A stretch of 64,000 bases of DNA from NCBI GenBank assembly GCA_910577045.1, contig CAJTLB010000012.1, positions 1-64,000 of the forward strand. The letters are read 5' to 3'. The translations under genes were made by a program, and so were the position numbers. Positions 1-8,288 of this stretch are shown piece after piece. The notes below the pieces were generated by a model that ran no database searches, was not told the origin of the DNA, and saw nothing but the letters and a program-made list of their open reading frames with translations. Source of the DNA: an uncultured Lachnospiraceae bacterium. Lineage in GTDB: Bacteria; Bacillota; Clostridia; Lachnospirales; Lachnospiraceae. Each line of letters starts with the position of its first letter. The stretch's first letter is position 1.

Positions 1-10
1 AAAAGAAAAA

Positions 11-38
11 TGGCTCTGGGTTATAAATCTCAGAGCCA
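11..38 (-). terminator. hairpin, terminator-like on the minus strand
   Basis: The 8-bp arms TGGCTCTG (11-18) and CAGAGCCA (31-38) form a hairpin. Read on the minus strand it is followed by a T-run (complement of 6-10). On the plus strand the downstream sequence is T-poor. No minus-strand gene lies just to the right, so it may instead be a bidirectional terminator for a gene left of the window. Confidence 0.45.
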
Positions 39-54
39 CTTTGTCTACAGTCTG

Positions 55-76
55 AGGGGAAGAGTTATCTTCCCCT
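55..76 (+). terminator. perfect 9-bp hairpin with tetraloop
   Basis: AGGGGAAGA (55-63), loop GTTA and TCTTCCCCT (68-76) form a perfect stem followed by ATTCGATTTT. It may be the terminator of a gene upstream of the window or a structure in front of the kinase promoter. Confidence 0.4.
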
Positions 77-132
77 ATTCGATTTTATAGAAAGAACTTG
101 CTAAAATAAAGAGTGAAAGTAAGAAGGGGTTA

Positions 133-141
133 TGTTATAAT
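133..141 (+). promoter_or_regulatory. extended -10 promoter of the hybrid kinase gene
   Basis: TGTTATAAT (133-141) is a TGn extended -10 box with a weak -35. Initiation near 148 would fall after the 113 start codon but before the ATG at 173, which supports the later start. The same TGTTATAAT form recurs upstream of several genes in this window. Confidence 0.4.
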
Positions 142-172
142 ATTACTATTGAAGATTGAAATGGAGAGTAAG

Positions 173-2737
173 ATGAAAAAGAAGTCAAATAAAAGGAAGA
201 TGGACAAAGGAATCTCTTTGCTTCTTTCCATTATATTAGTATTTTTTGTTTTAGGAGTAGTTGTATTTTCAGTAGCACGGAAAATATCAATAGAAATGTC
301 TGAATCAGCAATTCAAAATTTAAGTGAAAGTTTAGACTTAATAAAATATACAATAGAAGCAATGTTAAATAAGGAAGCAGAGTACCAAAAATTAATGGCA
401 CAAGAAATTGCTATATTGGATGATCCAGAAGAATATATTCGTTCTTATAATAAAACACAGTCAATGGTAAAAGTGTCCTTAATATGGGCTGGGCAAAAAG
501 AAGGGATTTCAAATACTGGGGAAATATTTTCTGAGGAAGGGTTGGACTTTTCATCAGGAGGAGCGATAGAAGGATTGCAAGTATCTCATTCATATATTAA
601 TTATATGGGGACATGGTCCTATTCTATGAAATGCCCTGTTGTAAAAGATGGAAAGAATGTAGCTACTCTTTATGTAGAATATGTATATGATTCCTTGGAT
701 AAATCCCTTCCAAATGGGTTTTATAATAGAAAGGCAATGCTCTATATTATGGATGCGAAGACAGAGAGGTTTGTATTAAAGCCAAAAGGAATGGGGGAAC
801 GGAATGCAGGCCATTTGAATTTGGAAGATTTTTACCGGGCGAATAATATTAAAGAAGAAAAACTCCGTGCAGAAGTTGCTGAGTGCGTAAAAGATAGGAA
901 AAATATTATGTTTTACCATGATATACGGGGAAAAAGTTCCTTAAATTATATGTGGGAAGTAAATAATGGCACGCTATATTTAATTGGTTATGTCCCTATT
1001 GAGGCAATCCAGCAAGAGGGAAAGACGGTAAACCAAAATATTTTTATTGTGGTTTTAGTTATGCTAATAGCATTTTTCCTATGTTGTGTATTATATTATT
1101 TTAACCAAAGAGAACAAAATAAAATTAGGAAAGAGCGAGAGGCAGAAAGAGAAGTGCATAATAAACAGTTAGCAGAGGCATTGCAAGCGGCACAAATTGC
1201 AAGTAATTCTAAGACAATGTTTCTTTCTAATATGTCGCATGATATACGTACTCCAATGAATGCTGTTATTGGTTTTACTACTTTACTTGAAAAAGATGCA
1301 GAAAATCCTGATAAGGTGAGGGAATATACAAAAAAAATTATGGCATCTGGGCAGCATTTACTAAGTTTAATTAATGATATTTTGGACGTTTCTAAAATTG
1401 AAAGTGGAAAAGTAGTACTTACAGTTGAGGAATTTACCTTAAGTGATTTGGTATCTTCTGTAGATGCAATTATCCGTCCAATGGCAAAGGCAAAGAACCA
1501 AGAATTCCATATTGAAGTAACAGGGATTAAATGTGAGTATTTAATGGGCGATGAAACAAGGATGAACCAAATTTTAATTAACCTTCTTTCTAATGCAGTA
1601 AAATATACGCCAACAGGCGGAAGTATTTGGTTTCGCATGATTGGGTTAAAACAGCGTTCTAGCCAATACGAGCATATTAGGATAGAAGTAGAGGATAATG
1701 GCTACGGGATGACCCCAGAATATTTAAAGACTATTTTTGAGGCATTTACTAGGGCAGAAAATAGTACTACAAATAAAGTCCAAGGCACAGGGCTTGGCAT
1801 GGCTATTACAAAAAATATTGTAGAGCTTATGGGTGGGACAATCGATGTTTTTAGTGAAGTAAATAAGGGGAGTCTTTTTCGGGTTGAATTAGAGTTCCGT
1901 ATACCAGAAGGGCAAGCAAAGAAGCAATTTTGGGAGCAAAGTGGTATTTCACGGATTTTGGTAATAGATAAAGATGCACAAGCAGGCAATAATATTCATA
2001 TGTTAATGCAAGGCGTGGGTGTTTTGGCAGATACTGTTTGTGAAGTAGAAGAAGCGATTTGCCAAATACAAAAAAATAATTACAATATAATTTTACTTGA
2101 CTGGGATATGCCAGAGATAGATGGCTTTCAGGTAGTAAAAAAGATAAGGGAAGTGTTATCGGATCAAATATTAATTTTATTTATGACAACCCATGGCTTA
2201 GATGGAATGGAAGAAGTACTCCATTTAAAAAATACAGGCGTCCTTTCTAAACCATTTTTTGTATCTGCGTTAAAAGAAAAGATATTAGAGATAAAAGAAG
2301 AAAAACAAGAGGATACTTTATTACATGCAGAAAGTAACGATTTAAAAGGGTTACATTTCCTAGCTGCAGAAGATAATGAAATTAATGCGGAAATTTTATC
2401 TGAGATTTTATCGATAGAAGGTGCTAGTTGTGAGATTATGGAAAATGGGCAATTAGTATTAGAACGTTTTATTCGTTCAAAAGAAGGGGAGTTCCATGCA
2501 ATCTTAATGGATGTACAAATGCCAGTAATGAATGGATATAATGCAACAAGGGCAATTCGGGCATTAGAAAGAAAAGATGCAAAAGAAATACCAATTATAG
2601 CAATGACAGCAAATGCGTTTGCAGAAGATGAAAAAGAGGCATTGGATTCTGGGATGAATGTCCATTTAGCAAAGCCAATTGATATAGGATTATTAAAGAA
2701 AGTAATAAAGCAGTATGTATATAAAGAAGGAAATTAG
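173..2737 (+). CDS. membrane hybrid sensor histidine kinase with two receiver domains
   Basis: Predicted two-component hybrid kinase of about 854 aa. The start at 173 is preferred over 113 because GGAGAG precedes it and a promoter lies between the two. Order: TM helix near residues 15-35, an extracellular sensor region of about 250 residues, a second TM near 290-310, HisKA with phospho-acceptor motif SHDIRTPMNAVIGF, HATPase_c with N box (NLLSNAVKYTP) and G boxes (DNGYGM, GTGLGMAI), a first receiver with LLDWDMPEIDGF, and a second receiver with DNEIN and LMDVQMPVMNGY. No DNA-binding or other output domain is present, so a separate output partner is expected. The next gene starts one base after its stop and encodes a solute-binding lipoprotein, suggesting that protein presents a ligand to the sensor region. 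The ligand cannot be read from sequence. Confidence 0.9.
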   Translation: MKKKSNKRKMDKGISLLLSIILVFFVLGVVVFSVARKISIEMSESAIQNLSESLDLIKYTIEAMLNKEAEYQKLMAQEIAILDDPEEYIRSYNKTQSMVKVSLIWAGQKEGISNTGEIFSEEGLDFSSGGAIEGLQVSHSYINYMGTWSYSMKCPVVKDGKNVATLYVEYVYDSLDKSLPNGFYNRKAMLYIMDAKTERFVLKPKGMGERNAGHLNLEDFYRANNIKEEKLRAEVAECVKDRKNIMFYHDIRGKSSLNYMWEVNNGTLYLIGYVPIEAIQQEGKTVNQNIFIVVLVMLIAFFLCCVLYYFNQREQNKIRKEREAEREVHNKQLAEALQAAQIASNSKTMFLSNMSHDIRTPMNAVIGFTTLLEKDAENPDKVREYTKKIMASGQHLLSLINDILDVSKIESGKVVLTVEEFTLSDLVSSVDAIIRPMAKAKNQEFHIEVTGIKCEYLMGDETRMNQILINLLSNAVKYTPTGGSIWFRMIGLKQRSSQYEHIRIEVEDNGYGMTPEYLKTIFEAFTRAENSTTNKVQGTGLGMAITKNIVELMGGTIDVFSEVNKGSLFRVELEFRIPEGQAKKQFWEQSGISRILVIDKDAQAGNNIHMLMQGVGVLADTVCEVEEAICQIQKNNYNIILLDWDMPEIDGFQVVKKIREVLSDQILILFMTTHGLDGMEEVLHLKNTGVLSKPFFVSALKEKILEIKEEKQEDTLLHAESNDLKGLHFLAAEDNEINAEILSEILSIEGASCEIMENGQLVLERFIRSKEGEFHAILMDVQMPVMNGYNATRAIRALERKDAKEIPIIAMTANAFAEDEKEALDSGMNVHLAKPIDIGLLKKVIKQYVYKEGN

Positions 2738-2738
2738 T

Positions 2739-4055
2739 ATGAAAAAGGATAGGAAAAAAAAGAATGGATTAATAATAATTTGTATGGCAGGGTTAATAGC
2801 GTGTGTAATTATGGCTTGTGGCAGTAATGGGGATCCAAGTAAAAAGTTAATGGAATTTAAGGAGGAGAAAGAAAGAATTGTAAATTTGTTTAGCCCTATG
2901 GAAAAAACAGATCCAGATGCCGAAAATGTGGCAAGGACTGCAATGGATAAAACTGTGATTATGGCGGAAGAAGAGCTAGGCGTAAAGGTAGCATATAAAA
3001 CTTATACGGCAGAAAATTATCAGGATAAAACATATGATGACGTAACGCTAGATAGAGTCCGTAATAATATGGACGATATTTATTTATTAAACCCAGATAC
3101 CATTTTAATGTTAGCTGAAGAAGGAAAATTAATGGATTTGTCAGGGCTTGAGAATGCAAAAAATTTAAGGGATGTAGTAAAAACAGCTAATATTGTAGAT
3201 GGTAAATTAGTAGCGATTCCGCAAGAAGTAGTAGCGTATGGATTGTTTGTAAATAAAGATATGTTTGATAAGTATAATCTGGATTTACCAGAAACACCAG
3301 AAGAATTTTTAGAATGTTGCAGGGTGTTTAAGGAAAATGGGATTGAAACACCAATAGGCGCAAACCGTTGGTGGTTAGAGACATTTGTTTTGGCACAGGC
3401 ATATGCAGATTTATATAATGGAGGAAATACGGAAGCAGAAATAGCAGCATTAAATAGTGGGGAAAGTAAATATAGTGATTATATGCGCCCAGGTTTTGAA
3501 TTTTTGAAAAAGTTAATAGACAAAGGTTATATTGATGCAAAGAAGGCTTATGTCAGTGAAGCAATTGAGGCGGAAGGGCCTGATTTCTTGGATCAGAAAA
3601 CACCTATCGTAATAGCATATTGGGGTGCTGCCAATACAGAGACTTCTTATGGGAAACCAAATTTTAATATGTTGGTAATTGGTTTTCCAAGTAAACGTGG
3701 CCAAATGCCAGTTATGTCAATGACTGGTTGTGCAATTTCTGCAGAGGCAGAACATGCAGAGGAGGCAATGGGAGTCTTAAATATTATGATTTCTGATAAA
3801 GCACTTCAAGTTTATGCAGAGACAAATAAAGTAATCTCTCCATCGAAAAATGTAGAGGTAGATTGTATTCCTGCTTTAAAACCACTAAATGATAAGATAA
3901 AAGAAAATGTCTATGTTCTTGGTTCTAATGCGGGAATGAAGGTAGAACAGTGGGGGAATACTTGTATTATTGTACGGAAATTATTAAATGGGGCTACTGT
4001 GGAGGAGTGTATGGACGAATTTGATAAATTACAAAAAGAGGCGTTGAGAAAATAA
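2739..4055 (+). CDS. extracellular solute-binding lipoprotein (ABC type)
   Basis: About 438 aa. The ATG at 2739 follows the kinase stop directly and is preceded by AAGAAGGAAATT; the upstream in-frame start lies inside the kinase gene. The N-terminus is basic, then a hydrophobic stretch ends in a lipobox-like VIMAC with the lipid-accepting Cys followed by GSNGDPS. The body fits family 1 extracellular solute-binding proteins (sugar-type), with repeated VDGKLVAIPQEV and VNKDMFDKYNLDLPETPEE motifs typical of that fold. No permease or ATPase gene is adjacent. With the tightly linked kinase upstream, it may act as a ligand-sensing partner rather than only in transport (inference). Confidence 0.85.
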   Translation: MKKDRKKKNGLIIICMAGLIACVIMACGSNGDPSKKLMEFKEEKERIVNLFSPMEKTDPDAENVARTAMDKTVIMAEEELGVKVAYKTYTAENYQDKTYDDVTLDRVRNNMDDIYLLNPDTILMLAEEGKLMDLSGLENAKNLRDVVKTANIVDGKLVAIPQEVVAYGLFVNKDMFDKYNLDLPETPEEFLECCRVFKENGIETPIGANRWWLETFVLAQAYADLYNGGNTEAEIAALNSGESKYSDYMRPGFEFLKKLIDKGYIDAKKAYVSEAIEAEGPDFLDQKTPIVIAYWGAANTETSYGKPNFNMLVIGFPSKRGQMPVMSMTGCAISAEAEHAEEAMGVLNIMISDKALQVYAETNKVISPSKNVEVDCIPALKPLNDKIKENVYVLGSNAGMKVEQWGNTCIIVRKLLNGATVEECMDEFDKLQKEALRK

Positions 4056-4071
4056 AAATCGGTGAATTCTC

Positions 4072-4100
4072 TTGTAAAATAAGTAGAAATATGGTATTAT
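4072..4100 (+). promoter_or_regulatory. probable promoter of the tRNA-Pro gene
   Basis: TTGTAA (4072-4077), a 17-nt spacer and TATTAT (4095-4100); an overlapping TATAAT lies at 4098-4103. The transcript would begin with a hairpin (ATGGACGCA near 4107 with TGCGTTCAT near 4133) before the tRNA. Confidence 0.4.
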
Positions 4101-4177
4101 AATGCGTATGGACGCATGCTGTAAAATAGCCTGCGTTCATATTTAGGGTTTTATATAACAATAGAAATATGTTTTAT

Positions 4178-4251
4178 CGGAGCGTGGCTCAGCTTGGTAG
4201 AGCGTTCGGTTAGGGACCGAGAGGTCGCAGGTTCAAATCCTGTCGCCCCGA
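4178..4251 (+). tRNA. tRNA-Pro (anticodon AGG)
   Basis: The full cloverleaf is visible. The acceptor stem CGGAGCG/CGCCCCG has one A-C mismatch; the D arm is GCTC/GAGC; the anticodon stem is TTCGG/CCGAG with loop TTAGGGA; the T arm is GCAGG TTCAAAT CCTGT. The anticodon is AGG at 4212-4214, reading CCU (and, if A34 is deaminated to inosine, CCC). The CCA end is not encoded. The identity fits the C1-G72 pair of bacterial tRNA-Pro. Confidence 0.93.
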
Positions 4252-4259
4252 TTAGTATG

Positions 4260-4286
4260 CAGCATCCGGTTAATGGATGCTGTTTT
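4260..4286 (+). terminator. Rho-independent terminator after tRNA-Pro
   Basis: CAGCATCC (4260-4267), loop GGTTAAT, GGATGCTG (4275-4282), then TTTT. It directly follows the tRNA. Confidence 0.7.
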
Positions 4287-4355
4287 GTCATAGAAAATTT
4301 TATTTATATATTATAAGCCAATAGGAGTAACATTGGCCAAGGAAAAGAGGTAGGA

Positions 4356-6104
4356 ATGACACATAGGGAGAAAGCAGAACATCTTTTACATCAGCAATAT
4401 CACTGTTCCCAGGCAATATTTGGGGCATTTGCAGAAGATTTTGGCTTGGATTTAAAAACAGCATTTAAAATTAGTACTTGCTTTGGCGGGGGCATGAGGC
4501 AAGGCAGCACTTGTGGATGTATTACGGCATCGTTATTAGTATTGGGAATGGCAATTGGTTTTTATAATTCTCAGGACAGGGAGTTAGAGGTGTATGGAAA
4601 TAAAAAAACGGATGAATTTATCCGGCTTTTTACAGAACAAATGAATGGCATGATTAATTGCCGTGATATTTTAGGGAAGGATATATCAAAGCCAGAGGAA
4701 ATGGCGATTATCCGTAAGGAAGGGTTAATTTTGCAGAAATGTCCTAGAGCAATGAGGATTAGTATTGAAATATTAGAAAAAATGTTAGCAGAACATTTAA
4801 AATATATTACAGAAAGTACTATTGATTTAGAAGATATTACGGAAAATGCCGAGATGCGGAGTATGTTGAAGAATATTACGGAACTGCATCATTTTAGGAG
4901 AAATGTCAACCAGCTTTTATTTTCCTCCAAAAAAGAAATAGGGTTTATCCAATTTGATATACGGAAATTTAAAATTGTAAATGACATATATGGAGAACGG
5001 TTTGGAGATGAGATATTAGATTTTATTTTGGGCCAATTAAAAGAGCTTTGCAATAGAGGGCAATTTTATATTAATTTACGAAGCGATGTATTTATGGTGG
5101 TAACAGAATATAGTAAAGAGGAAGAATTGGTGGAATTTATCCATCAGTTAGATAAAAGGATAAAATGCTTTAAAAATATTAAAATCCAGCTTTCTTATGG
5201 TATTTATACAGTAGAAGATAGGGAGATGGAATTACGCCAGATGGAAGATAGGGCAGCTATGGCAAGAAAAGCTGCTAAGAATAATATTCTGACAAATATT
5301 TTATTTTATAAAGAACAGTTTAAAGAATCCTTATATAACCGGAAATTTATTGAGGAAAATATGCAGTCTGCCATAACAGAACGCCAGTTTATAATGTATT
5401 TGCAGCCTAAATATAGTATTCTCAAAAATGAGGTTATAGGGGCAGAGGCATTAGTTAGGTGGAGGCACCCAGAACGCGGGATGATTTACCCGAACCAGTT
5501 TATCCCCGTTATTGAAGAAAATGGTTTTATAAAAAAGGTGGATTATTACATATGGGCAGAAGCATGCCGTTTTATAAAAAGGTGCCAAGACGCAGGTTTT
5601 AAATCTTGCCCTGTTTCTGTCAATGTATCAAGGGTCCATTTACATGACAATAAGTGTATCCAAGTACTTTCTGATATTATACAAAGCAATGGAATCCCAA
5701 AGTCGCTTTTGGAGTTGGAAATAACAGAAACAGCGGATGACCAGCAAGTCAGCAAGAAGGCTTTGCAGTTAAAAGAAGAAGGGTTTACCTTGTTAATGGA
5801 TGATTTTGGGAGTGGGTATTCTTCTTTAAATATTTTATTGGAAACCCCGTTTGATGTAATAAAATTGGATAAAAAATTTATAGAAAATATGATGGTTTCT
5901 GAAAAGGGAAGATTAATACTAGAACAAGTAGTTTCTATGGCAAATAAGTTAAAACTTGGGCTTTTAGCAGAAGGCGTAGAGACAAAGGAGCAGGTAGAGC
6001 TTTTAAAAGGCATAGGCTGTGATCAAGTACAAGGATATTATTATGCAAAACCAATGCCAGAAGAAGAGTTTTTTACTCTTTTAAAAGAGCAACAAAAAGC
6101 ATAA
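4356..6104 (+). CDS. C_GCAxxG_C_C redox domain fused to degenerate GGDEF and EAL
   Basis: Predicted 582-aa three-part protein. Residues 1-145 resemble the C_GCAxxG_C_C family: HCSQAIFGAF, CFGGGMRQGSTCGC, CRDILG and KCPRAM keep the conserved cysteines. Residues 170-310 are a GGDEF-like domain whose signature is lost (RSDVF in place of GGDEF), so cyclase activity is not expected. Residues 325-582 are an EAL domain with EALVRW, VSVNVS, LELEITET, DDFGSGYSSL, KLDKKF, AEGVET and QGYYYAKP, meaning all metal- and substrate-binding positions are present. It should hydrolyse c-di-GMP in the cytoplasm. The fusion suggests redox or metal control of the phosphodiesterase (inference). The start is supported by GAGGTAGG before the ATG. 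It is monocistronic, between tRNA-Pro and a convergent LRR gene. Confidence 0.85.
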   Translation: MTHREKAEHLLHQQYHCSQAIFGAFAEDFGLDLKTAFKISTCFGGGMRQGSTCGCITASLLVLGMAIGFYNSQDRELEVYGNKKTDEFIRLFTEQMNGMINCRDILGKDISKPEEMAIIRKEGLILQKCPRAMRISIEILEKMLAEHLKYITESTIDLEDITENAEMRSMLKNITELHHFRRNVNQLLFSSKKEIGFIQFDIRKFKIVNDIYGERFGDEILDFILGQLKELCNRGQFYINLRSDVFMVVTEYSKEEELVEFIHQLDKRIKCFKNIKIQLSYGIYTVEDREMELRQMEDRAAMARKAAKNNILTNILFYKEQFKESLYNRKFIEENMQSAITERQFIMYLQPKYSILKNEVIGAEALVRWRHPERGMIYPNQFIPVIEENGFIKKVDYYIWAEACRFIKRCQDAGFKSCPVSVNVSRVHLHDNKCIQVLSDIIQSNGIPKSLLELEITETADDQQVSKKALQLKEEGFTLLMDDFGSGYSSLNILLETPFDVIKLDKKFIENMMVSEKGRLILEQVVSMANKLKLGLLAEGVETKEQVELLKGIGCDQVQGYYYAKPMPEEEFFTLLKEQQKA

Positions 6105-6127
6105 GGGGGAGGAAATCCCCCTTTTTT
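6105..6127 (+). terminator. bidirectional terminator between convergent genes
   Basis: GGGGGA, loop GGAAA, TCCCCC, then TTTTTT immediately after the EAL gene stop. It overlaps the stop codon of the convergent LRR gene. Confidence 0.75.
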
Positions 6128-8060
6128 AATTATCTGATAAAACCCTACATTTTAGCCCGCTATCTTCCGCTATGGGGTTAGAAGCACACATAACAACGTC
6201 AAATTTTGGCAGGAGTGCTAAAGGCATAAGGTTAGTAACATAGTTATCTGTAATGTCAAGCACCATTAATTCTCCCATATTCCAAGTAAAATCAATATTA
6301 TCTAATTGATTTCCAGCAAGGTATAATTCTTTTAGATTTGGGTAGTAATGGAACATATCAGAATAATCAGATAAATGAATATTATTCTCATTATTTGCAT
6401 TATAATCCCATTTTCCGTTGTTTAAGGCTTTTAATATAACATTATTCATGCGAAGGATTTCTAGGCTTTGGTTTTCTGCAAGGTTTTTCATATCAAAACC
6501 AGCCGTGCAGTCATTTAGGTTTAATTCTTTTAAATTTGGTAATTTTAATAATCCTTCTACGTTTCCCCAAATATAGCTGTTAGATAAATTAATGGTTTCT
6601 AGTTGTGTTAAGCCCATAATTGGTTCTAAATCGGACGAATTGCAAGACATATCAATTAAGTTTAAGTGTTTTAAATTTGTAAGGTTTGTTAATGCAGAGT
6701 AGTCATTGGCATATACTTTTGACATAGTAAGTTCTGTTAATCCAGCAGCATAAGAAAGCGGGCTAAGTTCATCATAGTGGCTAATCGATAGGTTAGTAAG
6801 ATAAGGCATATTACTAAGATTAGGGAGTGGTAGTGCATTTTCAAAAAGATAATCAATATTTAATGTTAAATCAACTAAGTTATATAATTCAGATACAATG
6901 GAGTAATCTTTTATCTGGTAATTTGTACTTAAGTTTAGCAATAATAAATTATCTTTACAATCTGATAGGACATCTATATTAATAATTTCGCTATTTATAA
7001 TAGATAGCTGCTGTAAAAAAGGCATATTAGAGATAAAGCCTATATCACGGAGTTTTTTAGAGTCTATATAAAGAATTTCAAGGTTTGGCATATTATATAG
7101 GAACTTAAAATTTTCAATAGAACCCCCATTTGTAATTTCTAAAGATTTTAATTTTTCTAGCGAAGAAATCGCGCTAATATCTGTTAAATAATAATCCCCG
7201 CCATCCAGATAAAGATAAGACAAATTGGAAAATGCCTCTATCCCATTTAGGCTATTAGTAAAAATATTTGTATCAATGCCAAGGGTGGTAAGCTGTTTTG
7301 GAGAAATGATTTGTTTTATTTCAGAAGGAGAATTGGAGCACCATAATTCGGTAAGGGAATGAAGTTGATCTAAGTCCCCTTTTTCAAGTTTACAACCTTC
7401 TAATTTTAAAACTTTTAATCCAGTAAAACAGTTTAAATCGGAAGTAGTAATATCAGAATCATTAAAGTATATATCCCCTTTTGTGCCATCTTTTAATGTA
7501 TAACTGATTGTCCGATAACCAGAATTATTGTAATGTATGTATATAGAATTAATTTGTGCCATTTGTTCTTTTGTTACTTTATTGTAATTTGTATTAAAAA
7601 GTATACTAATAAATTGTTGGAATATTTCAGACTCTGGAAGCTGGTAAGAGGCTTTTTGGGAAGAATCTGTGCCTTCAGTAGGGTAGGTAGCTTTAGTAGA
7701 AGGCTCTGGAAAAACTGGCATAGTAGGGGTAGGGGAATCATTATTGTCCATTAAGCGGATAAAAGAAAAGAACCGGATAGCTATGCCAATTACAATAATA
7801 AAAGTAACAATGGCCCATTCTGTTTTCTTTTTGGAAGTATTCTTATGCTGGTTTGAGGAGGCAGGGGCAGCATGATCTTGGTTATAAGAAAAGCAAGGTG
7901 TAGAGGGCTGGGACGTTTGTGTATTGGTATTTGTAATATTTACAGAAGGAGTAGAGGAACCGCCCATAATGCGGTATCCACATTCACTACATTGTAATGT
8001 GCCATTAATTTCTTTCATTTTTTTGCCACATACAGGGCATTTATTTTTTTTGAGGTTCAT
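6126..8060 (-). CDS. zinc-ribbon, single-TM, leucine-rich-repeat protein
   Basis: About 644 aa. The N-terminus holds a zinc ribbon (CPVCGKKM then CSECGYR), followed by a Ser/Thr/Gln-rich linker and one TM helix (WAIVTFIIVIGIAIRF, near residue 82-100). After a Pro/Thr-rich spacer, residues from about 190 to the end carry internin-type LRRs of roughly 22 residues (patterns such as LKVLKLEGCKL, LEILYIDSKKL, LKELYLAGNQL, MVLDITDNYV). The topology suggests a cytoplasmic ribbon with LRRs outside, possibly for protein binding at the surface. No sortase motif or export signal other than the TM helix is seen. The binding partner is unknown. Confidence 0.75.
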   Translation of the reverse strand: MNLKKNKCPVCGKKMKEINGTLQCSECGYRIMGGSSTPSVNITNTNTQTSQPSTPCFSYNQDHAAPASSNQHKNTSKKKTEWAIVTFIIVIGIAIRFFSFIRLMDNNDSPTPTMPVFPEPSTKATYPTEGTDSSQKASYQLPESEIFQQFISILFNTNYNKVTKEQMAQINSIYIHYNNSGYRTISYTLKDGTKGDIYFNDSDITTSDLNCFTGLKVLKLEGCKLEKGDLDQLHSLTELWCSNSPSEIKQIISPKQLTTLGIDTNIFTNSLNGIEAFSNLSYLYLDGGDYYLTDISAISSLEKLKSLEITNGGSIENFKFLYNMPNLEILYIDSKKLRDIGFISNMPFLQQLSIINSEIINIDVLSDCKDNLLLLNLSTNYQIKDYSIVSELYNLVDLTLNIDYLFENALPLPNLSNMPYLTNLSISHYDELSPLSYAAGLTELTMSKVYANDYSALTNLTNLKHLNLIDMSCNSSDLEPIMGLTQLETINLSNSYIWGNVEGLLKLPNLKELNLNDCTAGFDMKNLAENQSLEILRMNNVILKALNNGKWDYNANNENNIHLSDYSDMFHYYPNLKELYLAGNQLDNIDFTWNMGELMVLDITDNYVTNLMPLALLPKFDVVMCASNPIAEDSGLKCRVLSDN

Positions 8061-8215
8061 ATATGTATTAGTCCTTTCTAAATATAATAATTAGAGTAAA
8101 ATAAATAGTTCCTAGTTTAATATAACACCTTTAAAGTAGATATAGCCAATAACTAAAATCTTCTCTGTAGGTAGGCTTTATTAAGATTATATCATATTAT
8201 CAGAAAAATAATAGA

Positions 8216-8243
8216 TTACAAAAAAATGAAATAATGCTATAAT
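8216..8243 (+). promoter_or_regulatory. promoter of the Sel1-repeat gene
   Basis: TTACAA (8216-8221), a 16-nt spacer and TATAAT (8238-8243) preceded by TGC (extended -10). It lies 46 bp upstream of the start codon. Confidence 0.6.
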
Positions 8244-8288
8244 GGACAGGTAATTTGGAAGTTTGGAAGTGGACGGGAGGAAAATGTA

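Noticed and set aside
1096..1638. Long minus-strand open frame opposite the histidine kinase
   Set aside because: It lies wholly within the kinase coding region, has no ribosome site or recognisable domain, and its composition is that of a reverse-frame shadow. Other such opposite-strand frames were dropped for the same reason.
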